Positions 10,862 to 22,616 are shown, numbered from the stretch's first letter. The stretch is DNA of 64,000 nucleotides from Bathymodiolus brooksi (GCA_963680875.1 OY804576.1:78931668-78995667), one strand, 5' to 3'. Made by a program: numbers and translations. The notes: generated by a model not told the origin, from the letters alone.

Positions 10862-10980
10862 TTATATACTTCTTGACTGGGTATGAGGGAATAGCAAGTT
10901 TGTTGTCCCCGAGACACTGTCCGGGTCGAGGGGATAACAAACTTGCTATTCCCGAATACACAGTCTATAAGTATTTTATT
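10862..10980. repeat. Long imperfect palindrome (hairpin) 1
   Basis: The left arm 'ggaatagcaagtttgtt' at about 10889 is repeated in inverted form at about 10935. The core arms are about 32 bp with four mismatches, and weaker pairing continues outward to about 45 bp. The loop contains 'gacactgtccgggtcgaggg'. Confidence 0.85.
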
Positions 10981-11184
10981 ATACCGAAAAACATTAGACT
11001 CATAGTTGAATGATCACCTCAAAATGATAAAGGCCAATAAAATCACGCATCTTTTGCCAGTATTTTGCATTTTAAATCTGAATATTATCTCATGGACATT
11101 TTTATACTATTTCCCGTCATTCAAAAGAGTTTGATTCTTTTGAGAAAGTAGACTTCAACATAAATTTACATGGTGACTACAAGT

Positions 11185-11505
11185 CTTATGAAAATTTTGA
11201 AATTTTTTGAAATTTTTGAAATTTTGAAATTTTTTAAAAATTTCAGAGTTTTCGTTAATAGACGATGAAGTCCGAGTGTTCCGAATAAAAATTATAATTT
11301 TAGAAGTTTGAAATTTTTTGAAAATTTTGAAATCTTATGAAAATTTTGAAATCCTATGAAAATTTTGAAATTTTTTGAAATTTTGAAATCCTATGAAAAT
11401 TTTGAAATTTTTTGAAATTTTAGAAATTTTGAAATTTTAAAAAAAATTTCAGAGTTTTCGTTAATAGACGATGAAGTCCTAGTGTTCCGAATAAATATAA
11501 AACTT
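11185..11505. repeat. Degenerate GAAATTTT low-complexity repeat with a duplicated block
   Basis: Runs of 'gaaattttttgaaattt' type. They enclose two copies, about 205 bp apart (11244 and 11448), of a segment reading 'cagagttttcgttaatagac' then 'gatgaagtcc'. The same low-complexity sequence recurs at 19650-19842, 24974-25267 and 25630-25905. Confidence 0.75.
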
Positions 11506-12200
11506 TTATCCAATCCGGTCGCGGAATTAAAAATCCGCGAAAACGATTCACATTGCCGTTTTTGAAATTTAAATATGGAACTTTTCTGACCCTATCGCTG
11601 AAGTTAATGCAGTGGTACGTCACTTCCGTCAGTCGCGGGTCCTTATACGAAAAATTTAGCAATAAATGTGTGAAAATCTTAAAATTCTGGAGAACTGAGC
11701 TATCGTATGCACAAAACAAAAACAGGGGCAGAATGATGTGTCTTTTAGGAATGGATACATGTCCTAGTTTGAATGACATAATGGAAATAAGGTGCAATAA
11801 ATGTACTCGAAGCGAGCAGGGGTACGATTTTTAAACCTGCCGAGTTGCATGCCTTGTGTATTATTAGTATCTAATAGGGTCGACACATGCAATTTGATGT
11901 TAACATAAGATTGTATGAATATTGACACGAACAAGTTAAAATAAGGAAAAAGATATGAAATAATAAAGAAATAAAGAAATTTTATTGAAAATAAATTTGC
12001 AAACAGAAAGTTAGAAAAAGGGGGGGTGGTCCGTGCCACGAGCGCCTGTGTTTATTCTTTGTAAAATTATGTTTCGATAATATCATGTCAATTATAATGA
12101 AAGTTTCTTACATGAAGAGTAATAATAACTGATATTAAACTGTTGCTCTTTGGGAACTTCTGCGAGTTGTTCTTAGGTTTTTAACGTGCAGGAATAGCAC
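11506..12200. other. No gene seen
   Basis: Mixed-composition sequence. Open frames overlap on both strands (11420-11797 minus, 11553-11834 plus) and neither has a recognisable domain. I treat both as chance. Confidence 0.4.
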
Positions 12201-12205
12201 GATAT

Positions 12206-13336
12206 AGGATCAAATCAATTCCTTTCGGTAAATATCGGCGTTATTCGATTACTTTCGGTTATTACAACGACTCCTTCCAGTAAAACAATGTAAGTTTGAT
12301 TAACACCGGATCTTCTTTTCGTCATTAAGCACTGAAATGTAAGTATTTATCACTCAATTGATAGATCACGGAACTCTTTAATAATGTGTTTATTTCGGAA
12401 AATCAGTTTTACGCACTCTAAATAAAGTGTAATGCAGCATTAAGGGAAACAAAGTGACAAGATCGTGTGAACAGGCCAACCGGCGATAGAAATACACGAA
12501 TTTGAAGTAGAAAGAGAATTCCTTTACTGAAGACACTTTTTCGTTCGAAATGTCTGGTCATTATTGATACTTTCATGTTTGTAACTGCGATATTACATGT
12601 GAACACATTTTTTTCAACGAAAATCATAGTTTTAGTTGCAATATTGAATAACGCTTCCTTCAAGTGAATGGCACGTATTCCTTTCTTTCGTGACAAATAC
12701 AGTAATACATGTATAAATCGGAGTTGGTGAATTTGCGTTCAATAAAGTAGAAATCACACGCAATTTGACCAGCAACCAAAGAATAGAAGTCGTTTTTTAT
12801 TGAACTTTCTGCAAAAAAACCCCCATTTTATTGAATATTTAGTACAAATTCTTTGGTTTGAAAGGAATCGGTGCCAAAATGCTTGATCATTTTCGATGAG
12901 CCAAAAGGAGGCGTTGACAATTTTTTCTTTAAAAAGTGATTTTAAGGCCTATTTTACCTATAAAACGTTGAACATACACATATCGTAGATGAAACATGTA
13001 TTGTATTGAAAGAATAACACGTAACCCAATCAGTTACATTTGGCTTATTTTTTTCACATATTTGCTCCAACCACAAAGGCACTCTTCAAATTTTTCATGA
13101 TTTTAAAGAAAACTGTAGGATTACTATGGAATTCAGTGACAAAGTTGTTCAATTAAGTATTCTACTGTTCCGTAAAAGATAGTATTGGGAAGATTTTACC
13201 TATGTTTTTGGTCTTTTTCCATCTTTTTTGGTCGAACATCGTTTCAGATGTGCCATAATTTCCAAAAGGAGTCGTTGTAATAACCGAAAGTAATCGAATA
13301 ACGCCGATATTTACCGAAAGGAATTGATTTGATCCT
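12206..13336. mobile_element. Non-autonomous DNA transposon, 1.13 kb, with perfect 71-bp inverted ends
   Basis: 12206-12276 and 13266-13336 are exact reverse complements; the arm begins AGGATCAAATCAATTCC. The 990-bp interior has no transposase-like frame. A clear target-site duplication cannot be assigned: the flanks 'gcacgatat' and 'gcaccgtga' share only part of their bases, and the left flank appears rearranged. Perfect arms suggest recent insertion or gene conversion. The superfamily is unknown. Confidence 0.85.
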
Positions 13337-13837
13337 GCACCGTGAATCGTTACATGTACAAAATACGAGGCACTCATATACGTCACAACCGTCGATGTAC
13401 TTTATTCATCTTGCACAACCAGCGGAACACATTTTCGCATAGATTATATTATTCACCGCAGAAAAAAAAAAGGTGTTATACCTCATTGTCATCCCATAGT
13501 CCCTAATATACGCTATTACATTTTAACATCCAGACTATTTTTCTCTTACACTCGCTCTCTTCAACATTCATTGGTACTTAATTTAATTGTATTGGAAAAA
13601 TCAAACTCAAAACAAACTGATATATGCTATAAGATCAAGAAGGAAAAAAAACCAAGATGCATTTAACCATTCAAATGATATCTCAAAATAAAACAAGATT
13701 ATGCATGTGAAATTGTTTTGTTGGAGTTATTTCCCTTTGTATATAAAAATGCTCTGGCATCGCAGGACGTGAACATGTTTATATATATCCTAATTATATG
13801 TCATCATATTATTACTGAATTATTATTTTCCTTAGTA
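13337..13837. other. No gene seen
   Basis: AT-rich unique sequence between the 1.13-kb transposon and the family B copy. No exon, RNA gene or repeat is recognised. Confidence 0.4.
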
Positions 13838-14540
13838 TAACAAACACAAACGTAGATATCAAATTTAGTGCACACGACGCGTTTCTGGAATAATCTCCAT
13901 CAGGTACGCTGAAAATTGAAAGATTGGAAAGCCAAATGATTTAAAGTTTTGGGAGCAAAAAAAACCCAAAAGGCCTAAACAGGATATCCCAAATTGGCTA
14001 AGTTCACCTATGTGTGAGGGAGGAGAACTAAGGTCACCTATGTGTGAGGGAGGAGAACTAAGGTCACCTATGTGTGAGGGAGGAGAACTAAGGTCACCTA
14101 TGTGTGAGGGAGGAGAACTAAGGTCACCTATGTGTGAGGGAGGAGAACTAAGGTCACCTATGTGTGAGGGAGGAGAACTAAGGTCACCTATGTGTGAGGG
14201 AGGAGAACTAAGTTCACCTATGTGTGAGGGAGGAGAACTAAGGTCACCTATGTGTGAGGGAGGAGAACTAAGGTCACCTATGTGTGAGGGAGGAGAACTA
14301 AGGTCACCTATGTGTGAGGGAGGAGAACTAAGGTCACCTATGTGTGAGGGAGGAGAACTAAGGTCACCTATGTGTGAGGGAGGAGAACCTTAGTTTTATT
14401 AATAATAATTACATTAGTTAGGAACTGTAAATTTCAGTTATAAATATATCTAATAAACCATGTCAGCGCCAAACCACTGAATTCTAGGCGTATGATACCA
14501 TGGGGACTTATAGTCAACCAACATTTAGAATTTTATGCAT
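13838..14540 (+). mobile_element. Family B copy 2, expanded by the 30-bp array
   Basis: The left part has 'aacgtagatatcaaatttag', 'cacgacgcgtttctggaat', 'ggaaagccaaatgattt' and 'ggcctaaacaggatat'. The right part (from 14392) has 'ttagttttattaataat', 'attacattagttagg' and 'aataaaccatgtcagcgcc'. Both halves occur together, without the array, in the copies at 52595 and 54538. The array between them therefore multiplied the segment that normally occurs once. Confidence 0.85.
14005..14391. repeat. 30-bp minisatellite, 13 units
   Basis: Perfect or near-perfect units each contain 'cacctatgtgtgagggagga' and 'gaactaaggt'. One unit has 'aagttcacc' in place of 'aaggtcacc'. Because 30 is a multiple of 3, the plus strand reads as a 10-residue repeat (MCEGGELRSP) for 127 codons. 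This is a by-product with no sign of a gene. Confidence 0.95.
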
Positions 14541-14903
14541 ATTTTCATTGAAGATTTTGCAGAATAAGTTTAATGACATGGCCATGTCGCTTGCCTCCAG
14601 TGCTGGTGACCTTAAGATTCAATACTGGCTCGCAGTGGAGTAGCTTCCATTGAGGCAACAAAGGCAGTAAAAAAAAATAACTGCATAAATAAAATAAAAA
14701 TTAATGTAAATTGCTCTAATTCTTTATTACTTAATAAGTATAACAATGTAATATTGACCAGTAATCAATGAATTCTGTTAAAAAGATAGGAATTGGCACA
14801 GGAGTAAATTAACATGTGAAGAAAAAATATATTCGATAAACATGAGACCACCAAAATGGTCTATCACTATTTTTTTTCATGTTGCATTCAATAACTCGGC
14901 ACT

Positions 14904-14970
14904 CCTTTAACAGATGATATGAAACGACGTATCATTAAAGATACGTCGTTTCATGTCATCTGTTCAAAGG
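14904..14970. repeat. Palindrome 2, 30-bp arms
   Basis: 'gaaacgacgtatc' then loop 'attaaa' then 'gatacgtcgtttc'. The arms extend outward to 'cctttaacagatgatat' and its complement with two or three mismatches. Confidence 0.85.
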
Positions 14971-15166
14971 CGTTTCATTGTTTTAATCGACATGCTCAGT
15001 GGTAATGGAATCAATACAATACGAATTTGATTCAAACAGGCCATGACTACTTGTTTTAAAAATAATTTGTTTTCCCTTACTTAAAATGACGGTGGTTTCT
15101 GGGGTGGGTGTTTCTGGGGGGGTCCCTGCCTCTGTGATATTTTTTTGGTTAATTGTTATCGTAAAA

Positions 15167-15266
15167 TATAATACTATAGGATTATTGCATGAATATTGGT
15201 GAATATTGTCCATAGCGAGGGACAATGTTCACCAATATTCATGCAATAACCCTTTTATTATATAGT
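15167..15266. repeat. Palindrome 3, about 40-bp arms
   Basis: The left arm 'attgcatgaatattggtga' is at 15184 and its inverted copy 'tcaccaatattcatgcaat' at 15229. The loop is 'catagcgaggg'. Weaker pairing continues through 'ataatactatag' and 'tattatatagtact'. Confidence 0.85.
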
Positions 15267-15861
15267 ACTAAATATTTTATGCCTAAAGCATTTTTTATAT
15301 AAATATTGTTTATTTTATTACATTTAAGTGGAATATTGAACTATTTCAAATATTCATATTTGAACTAGTGCAATATACATATAGCGTGCAAATACAAGGA
15401 TATATTGCACGATTATTTTCCATTGAAATTAATAGGAAAATATTTATTACTATATAATAAAGTAATTTATAAGAATAATGTTATTATCATATTATGGGCC
15501 TCGTTGATTATTTTTTAAGAATCTACAGTTGCAGTGTATTCTCCATTACTTAATTTAATCACAACTGAACATATTATTGACACAATCTGACAATTATCAA
15601 AATATCTACAAAGATATTATTTTCCAGTAAGCACAAAGACAAATTATATTATTTTCAGAGTATGTTTAATTTATAAATGTTTATTTACTTTTGCTTGTTC
15701 ATGGTGAAATTAATAATTTACTAAAAAAAAATATACCCATCCCACCACCTCAATAAATTAATATGAAGTTTAATGAATGTGATATTAGCCATTGTTATTA
15801 GCATGAATTGTTACTTTAGATATTTAGAGCAATTGGAAAACAAAATGCACCTAAATGTGCC

Positions 15862-15865
<4 letters not shown>

Positions 15866-15942
<77 letters not shown>
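15866..15942. repeat. (AAT)n microsatellite, about 25 units
   Basis: Uninterrupted AAT trinucleotides. In one plus frame this reads as poly-asparagine, which is not a gene. Confidence 0.95.
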
Positions 15943-15945
<3 letters not shown>

Positions 15946-16204
15946 TTCACTATTTAAGAACATCAGCCCTCTCTCTATCTTAATAATATTTTTTTACTTT
16001 TAGGAAAGATATTTTATCATATTAATCAATCATAAATTACAAGAACACATTTTTTTTTATTGTACATGTAGTTGACTTGAGCATTTATTGGAGTGTATCT
16101 GAAATATGTCTACTGCCAAGTAATAATTAGTAGTAAACAATATTGTCTATGCAGTAGCACTAGACTATACATATCTACTAGGATTTCTACAATAAAAAAA
16201 AATG

Positions 16205-16378
16205 TTGCAGTAAAATAGTGAGTGAGTGATTGTTGTTTAACACCAATTCAGCAATTTTTTCCCCAGCTATATCATGTCGAGAACAATTTAAATTTCAGTG
16301 AGATGATGATGAGGTCCGCTTTGTACTAGACCAACACGTTAAGTTCGGTCTTTATAGTGCTAGCTGGCTGAAACAAAA
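16205..16378 (-). mobile_element. SINE 3' part, truncated copy
   Basis: Plus strand begins 'gagtgagtgattgttgttta', 'caccaattcagcaattttt' and 'agctatatcatg', then 'gaccaacacgttaagttcgg'. It matches the distal part of the neighbouring SINE (16617-16985) but lacks the tRNA-like head. Confidence 0.75.
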
Positions 16379-16423
16379 ATGACTCCATTCAAGAAAAATA
16401 TAACAATCCATGAAATCACAAAT

Positions 16424-16612
16424 CGAAGGGGAAGGGGGAGGGGGAGGGGAAAGGGAATGGGCAGTGGTGGTTAGGGGAAGGGTTAAGTTAAAAGTGAGGG
16501 AAAGGGATAGGGTTAAAAGGTGTTAAAAGAGGGTTAGGGCTAAAGAGGGGACGAGAGGGTGAGGTCTAAGGGAGGGAAATGCTGGTGGTTTTAAGGGGGA
16601 AACGATGGGGAT
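16424..16612. repeat. G-rich purine tract
   Basis: Irregular 'aggggaagg' and 'gagggttagggctaaag' type sequence between the two SINE copies. It could form G-quadruplex or triplex structures. No regular telomere repeat is present. Confidence 0.7.
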
Positions 16613-16616
16613 GGAG

Positions 16617-16985
16617 GAGAGTGATTGTTGTTTAACACCAACTCAGCAATTTTTCAGCTATATCATGGCGAGAAAATGTTAATTTCCAATGAGATGATGA
16701 TGAGATCCGCTTTGTTCTAGACCAACACGCCGAGTTGGATTTTTATAGTGCTAACTCACTGAAACAACAGCCCATAGATAGACATGTCGCTCCACTCGGA
16801 TACATTATTCTGATTCCGAGGCCACCAGTCTTTGCCTTACTCCTTAATGCTGCGTGCTTAGCGGAGAAGCAACAAATACCAATTTTATAGTCTTTGGTTT
16901 GACCCGATCGGGGCTCGAACCCACGATCTACCACACTCGCGGCGAGCACGCTAATAACCATAGCACCACCGATGCGGTCTCTACT
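16617..16985 (-). mobile_element. Full-length tRNA-derived SINE
   Basis: On the minus strand the head (about 16980-16905) resembles a tRNA and contains the B box GGTTCGAGCCC, seen on plus as 'gggctcgaacc' at 16911-16921. The body contains the complement of 'ctttgccttactccttaatg' and ends in the complement of 'gtgattgttgtttaacacc'. This is a widespread molluscan SINE type. The tRNA head should not be annotated as a tRNA gene, because it has no sound acceptor stem and runs straight into the SINE body. Confidence 0.85.
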
Positions 16986-17205
16986 ATTGACGTTTACATG
17001 GTAAAGATATATACATTTACTATTGACGTTTACATGGTAAAGATATTATACAGTTATTTAATGGGTGTGGATGCAATAGACCAAACTATTTGTCCTGAGG
17101 TGCTGGGAATGACCAAGTGTTGTAGAAAAACTGATGAAAAGGATTTATTTGTTGAATTAGATAACAATAAACAAGTGGAATACAGAGTTAAAAGTCCTAA
17201 ATTTT

Positions 17206-19638
17206 GGGTACCTATAAAGTGCGAAACGAAATAAAAACGAAACGAAACGAAACGAAATCAACGAAAACGAAACGAAACGAAACGAAACGAAACGAAATCA
17301 ACAAAAACGAAACGAAACGAAACGAAATCAACGAAATGAAAACGAAATAAAGCGAAACCAGCGAAAGCAAAACGAAATCAACGAAAACAAAACGAAATAG
17401 AAAATGGAAGAAAAAATAATAGGGGCCTACAAGAAATCAAACCTATTTTCACCATTACGATGCTAGACTACTTCCCACACATGTTTGTCTTTCATCAGGA
17501 GAGGACAGGATTTGATCACCATTGAACAAGAATACTATGCATTTATTCAGCGGGAGTCTGTCCTTTTCACTTAGTGGCTTCTTTTAAATTTTGGAACCAT
17601 AAGAGCAACGTCAAGTCTGTTGAAAGGAGAGGAATTAAAATAACAGAAGTGCAGTAGTTAAAGTTCACTAATAAATACCTCCGTCCGAGCAAAATTTAAA
17701 AGTGTGTCGGAGAGACGAAAAAGTGTGACGATCGGACGGACAAACGAACGAACGGACGGACAGCAGAAGTCCTATATACCCCAATCTTTTTTGGCGGAGT
17801 ATACAAATCCTATCAAAAATTAACTTTAGAAATTTAAAAAAATCTACATATCTTGTAAAAGTACCTTTTTTCCCTTTGATCCCTTTTCATATAAAAAAAA
17901 ACCCCAAATCCCCCCCTCCAAAAATATTTCCGGTATTAATAAAATTTGATACGGCACATATTTTTATACCCCCCGCTATCCAGCGGGAGGGGGGTATATA
18001 GTATATGTCCGTTTGTCCGTGAGTGCTTCCCTCACTGCCTATGCAATTCCTCCTTAACAACTTGATGGAATTGAATGAATCTTACAGGAAATTTTTAATA
18101 CCATATGGCAAGGTTCATTAATGTCATGAATTCTTTAGTACCAAATGGCATTGTGCACCTTCTATTTTTGTTTTCCCATTTTAACAGTTCTTGCTAAAAA
18201 TTTCTTCACTTTTAGATTTTGTCATTTAAGGCTATGTAATTGTCATACAAGGCTATACAATAGAGAGAGGATACTGTTGCGTTATCCATAACTCTTCCTA
18301 AACAACAGAATGGATTTCAATAAAACTTACAGAGTTTCTTATGTTTAGTTTTTGCAAGCATTATTTTTTCCAGAAGTTCTTCTGTAAGGAGGGCGCTCAC
18401 TGTACATCCTGTTATGTTGCTGTTGGTTTTTTCTTATAGTTCTTCAAAATAGAACAATAGGATTTGAAATAAAAAAAGTTTATAGTGTTGGGTCTTTTTG
18501 ACCCCTGTATATCTCGGAAAGAACAACGGTAAGACATTACGCCAGATCTGTTGGCACACTACCGAATAAAGGTAATACCAATGGTACCGCACTCCAAGGC
18601 GCATTCAAAAGGGAAAGTCCACAAAAACAGACAAAACCGATAAGAAGCTCAACCATCTGAGTTTTCAATCAACGGAACAACTGAAAAACAACACATTCCT
18701 GACTTGGTACAGGCATTTTCCAAGGAAAATGGTGGGTTCTGATAGCAGATAGGCAGATGCCACTCGTCTAACCCTAAGAAGTTACCAAGTATAATAACAA
18801 TCGGTACATGTAAATTCTCTAATCCTAAGACATGACCATATGTGAAACTAGAAAACAACTATCATATTCCCGACTTGGCACAGGCATTTCCCAAGAAAAT
18901 GGTGGGTCAATCCTCCCACTTGTATGACAGTCGTTAATAGTTCCGTCATATTGACAAATGGGGGGGGGGGGGGGGGGGGGGGGGTATGGGGGGGGGGGTA
19001 TGGGGGGGGGGGGGTGCTGCATGGGGATTAAACGTGACAAGTCGGGAAAATCCAGTAGTCAAATAGTTCCCAGAATCTGAAACTCAAGACCATCCTGTTT
19101 GATTAGCGAATAGACAAATTTATGTAAAATACAAACGAAAAACGTAATAAAATCAGACGAATAATGAACCCTCATTATCCCAATCTATGAAAATACCCCC
19201 TCATATCCCCCATTTTTTTTCTATATGCCCACTCCAGAAACTTCAAAATTCATAAATACTGACACACACACAAACACAAATAAAAATATGACATTTGAAC
19301 TTCTGAAAGTTTGTCGGCAAGCAAACCCGGCTTGGATTGAGTTGCGGGTAATGTACGTGAGGAGTACTGTAACGGACAGACATGCAAGATGGGTTATAAT
19401 TAATCAAAATTATTGTATTTAAAAAATCGAATTATCCTTTCTTTTTTTTTCTTTATTTCGTTTTGTCTTTTATTTTTTTCCTTCCATTTTCTTCATATCA
19501 GTCTATTTTGTTTTGCTTTCGTTGGTTTCGTTTCATTTCGTTTCCATTTCGTTAATTTCGTTTCGTTTCGTTTCGTTTCGTTTCGTTTTCGTTGATTTCG
19601 TTTCGTTTCTATTTCGTTTCGCACTTTATTGGTACCCT
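17206..19638. mobile_element. Foldback DNA element E1 with CGAAA-repeat inverted ends
   Basis: The left end is 'gggtacctataaagtgcgaa' then a run of 'acgaaacgaaacg' to about 17405. The right end, from about 19440, is the inverse and finishes 'cgcactttattggtaccc'. The flanks carry an 8-bp direct repeat TAAATTTT at 17198-17205 and 19639-19646. An empty version of the site (gtccTAAATTTTtatatt) occurs at 25039. The interior has no transposase frame; it contains 'gcgggaggggggtatatag', a 55-base G-rich tract and a segment shared with E2. E1 is presumably moved by a partner transposase. An 8-bp duplication fits hAT-like or similar superfamilies, but this is inference. Confidence 0.85.
18960..19016. 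repeat. Poly-G tract inside E1
   Basis: Long G runs broken by 'tatgg'. The equivalent place in E2 (about 21601) has only 'gggggtggggggtt'. The length is likely unreliable in the assembly. Confidence 0.85.
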
Positions 19639-19646
19639 TAAATTTT

Positions 19647-19842
19647 TATATTACATCTGTTTTTCAATATTATTATTTAAATATTAAAATTTTGAAATTT
19701 TATGAAAACTGAAATTTTTTAAAATTTTTGGAAATTTTAAAAACTTATGAATTTTTTATATTTTTTTTGAAATTTTTGAAGTTTTTACATTTTTTGAAAA
19801 TTTTGAAATTTTGAAATTAAATTTTTTTTTAAATTTTTCTTT
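19647..19842. repeat. GAAATTTT low-complexity block between E1 and E2
   Basis: Continues the pre-insertion sequence 'tatattacat' and 'caatattattatttaaatat', which is matched again at 25050-25090. E1 therefore landed in a copy of this block. Confidence 0.75.
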
Positions 19843-22365
19843 GGGTACCTATAAAGTGCGAAACGAAATAGAAACGAAACGAAACGAAACGAAACGAAAC
19901 GAAATCAACGAAAACGAAACGAAACGAAACGAAATCAACAAAAACGAAACGAAACGAAACGTAACGAAATCAACGAAATGAAAACGAAATAAAACGAAAC
20001 CAACGAAAGGAAAACGAAATCAACGAAAACAAAACGAATAGAAAATGGAAGAAAAATAATAGGGGTCCTTTTAGACTTATTTTCACAATTACGATGCTAG
20101 ACTACTTCCCACACATGTTTGTCTTTCATCAGGAGAGGACAGGATTTGATCACCATTGAACAAGAATACTATGCATTTATTCAGCGGGAGTCTAGCTGTC
20201 CTTTTCACTTAGTGGCTTCTTTTAAATTTTGGAACCATAAGAGCAACGTCAAGTTTGTTGAAGGGAGAGGAATTAAAATAACAGAAGTGCAGTAGTTAAA
20301 GTTCACTAATAAATACCTCCGTCCGAGCCAAATTTAAAAGTGTGTCGGAGAGACGAAAAAGTGTGACGACCGGACCGACAAACGAACGAACGGACAGCAG
20401 AAGTCCTATATACCCCTATGTTTATTTGGCGGAGGTATACAAATCCTATCAAAAATTAACTTTAGAAATTTAAAAAAAATCTACATATCTTGTAAAAGTA
20501 CCTTTTTTCCCTTTGATCCCTTTTCATATAACCCCCCCCCCCCCCGAATCACCCCCCCCTCTAAAAAAAATTCCGGTATTAATAAAATTTGATACGGCAC
20601 ATATTTTTATACCCCCCGCTATCCAGCGGGAGGGGGTATATAGTATATGTCCGTTTGTCCGTGAGTGCTTCCCTCACTGCCTATGCAATTCCTCCTTAAC
20701 AACTTGATGAAATTGAATGAATCTTACAGGAAATCTTTAATACCATATGGCAAGGTTCATTAATTTCATGAATTCTTTAGTACCAAATGGCATTGTGCAC
20801 CTTCTATTTTTGCTTTTCCATTTTAACAGTTCTTGCTAAAATTTCTTCACTTTCGGACTTTTGTCATTTAAGGCTATGTAATTGTCATACAAAGGCTATA
20901 CAATAGAGAGAGGATACTGTTGCGTTATCCATAACTCTTCCTAAACAACAGAATGGATTTCAATAAAACTTCCAGACTTTCTTATGTTTAGTTTTTGCAA
21001 GCATTATTTTTTCCAGAAGTTCTTCTGTAAGGAGGGCGTTCACTGTACGTCCTGTTATGTTGCTGTTGGTTGTTTTTTTTTAGTTCTTCAAAATAGAACA
21101 ATAGGATTTGAAATAAAAAGTTTATAGAGTTGGGTCTTTTTGACCCCTGTATATCTCGGAAAGAACAACGGTAAGACTTTACGCCAGATCTGTTGGCACA
21201 CTACCGAATAAAGGTAATAACAATGGTACCGTACTCCAAGGCGCATTCAAAAGGGAAAGTCCACAAAAACAGACAAAACCGATAAGAAGCTCAACCATCT
21301 GAGTTTTCAATCAACGGAACAACTGAAAAACAACACATTCCTGACTTGGTACAGGCATTTTCCCAGGAAAATGGTGGGTTCTGTTAGCAGATAGGCAGAT
21401 GCCACTCGTCTAACCCTAAGACGTTACCAAGTATAAAAACAATCGGTACATGTAAATTCTCTAATCCCAAGACATAACCAAATGTGAAACTAGAAAACAA
21501 CTATCATATTCCCGACTTGGTACAGGCATTTCCCAAGAAAATGGTGGGTCAAACCTCCCACTTGTATGACAGTCGTTAATAGTTCCGTCATATTGACAAT
21601 TGGGGGTGGGGGGTTCATAGGGGTTAAACGTGTCAAGTCGGGAAAATCCAGTAGTCAAATAGTGCCCAGAATCTGAAACTCAAGACCATCCTGTTAGATT
21701 TGCGAATAGGCAAATTTATGTAGAATACAAACGAAAAACGTAATAAAATCAGACGAATAATGAACCCTCAATATCCCAATCTATGAAAATATCCCCTCAT
21801 ATCCCCCATTTTTTTCTATATGCCCACTCCAGAAACTTTATAATTCATAAATACTGACACACACACAAACACAAATAAAAATATGACATTTGAACTTCTG
21901 AAAGTTTGTCGGCAAGCAAACTCGACTTGGATTGAGTTGCGGGTAATGTACGTGAGGAGTACTGTAACGCACAGGCACTTGAAGTCCGGACCCCCCTTTT
22001 TCCTCATTTGGTCCCTCCCACGATTATGGTATGGATCTTTGTCTGGAAGTATATCTTTGAACCATTTATCCATATGTTACAACATTTCATGTTACAACTC
22101 TCTCGTTCTAATAACTTTAGTTTTTAGGTCCAGCTGCAGTATTACTTATATATATATACATAAAGGTATGAAACAATCGTCAAAATACAAAGAGGGAATC
22201 CTCGCTTCGACTCGATATTTTACAATAACGCGCCAGTTTTAAAAAGGACCTTCGCTTGTCCTCGTCTCAAAAATGATTTCCCTTCATTCCTATCTAGTTT
22301 ATACGTACGAACAACAAATATTTATTGACGAAATTCAAGTTTATTCTCGACGACACATCCAACTT

Positions 22366-22616
22366 GTTCTATGCCCAACAGTCAACACGTTTAGAGAACA
22401 GCTAACACCAACTGTTCTCAGCCATCTACAATCACAAATTTAAATAAAAATGAAATTGTAAATAGTTTTAACCACAAAATTTGTTTCTGTTGGCACCACT
22501 TGTAAATATGTTATAAACTGACTGAATTTATTATTATTTCTTATTCCCACGCATGCGCAACAGCTAGTGATCATCCAGTGGATGGATAGCTGTATACCAA
22601 AAGAAGAAGAAAAAAG
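22366..22616. mobile_element. 251-bp insertion with AACTT target duplication
   Basis: The left arm of the nested element reads 'catccAACTT' then 251 bp then 'AACTTtcctcc'. The matching right arm has the empty site, the complement of 'catccaactttcctcc'. The insert begins 'gttctatgcccaacag', contains a small hairpin 'gagaacag' / 'ctgttctc', and ends in an A-rich tail 'aaaagaagaagaaaaaag'. This suggests a short retroposed element, but its source family is unknown. Confidence 0.8.

Noticed and set aside
14010..14393. Open frame with a repeated 10-residue motif
   Set aside because: It is wholly the 30-bp minisatellite inside a family B copy, with no coding flanks.
15773..16003. Poly-asparagine open frame
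   Set aside because: Created by the AAT microsatellite.
16500..16560. Interstitial telomere repeat
   Set aside because: Only isolated 'gggtta' and 'gggttagggc' occur in an irregular G-rich tract, with no run of TTAGGG units.
16900..16985. tRNA gene on the minus strand
   Set aside because: The B box is good, but the sequence runs on into a known type of SINE body and the acceptor stem does not close. The heads at 4960-5050 and 48545-48620 were rejected for the same reason.
19413..19595. F/S/R-rich open frame, with similar frames at 24701-24952
   Set aside because: Translation of the CGAAA-type simple repeat in the foldback arms.
21883..22242. 119-codon open frame and its mirror on the minus strand near 24407-24625
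   Set aside because: The frame crosses the border between E2 and the nested foldback element, so it cannot be an old gene. The mirror exists because the arms are inverted copies.
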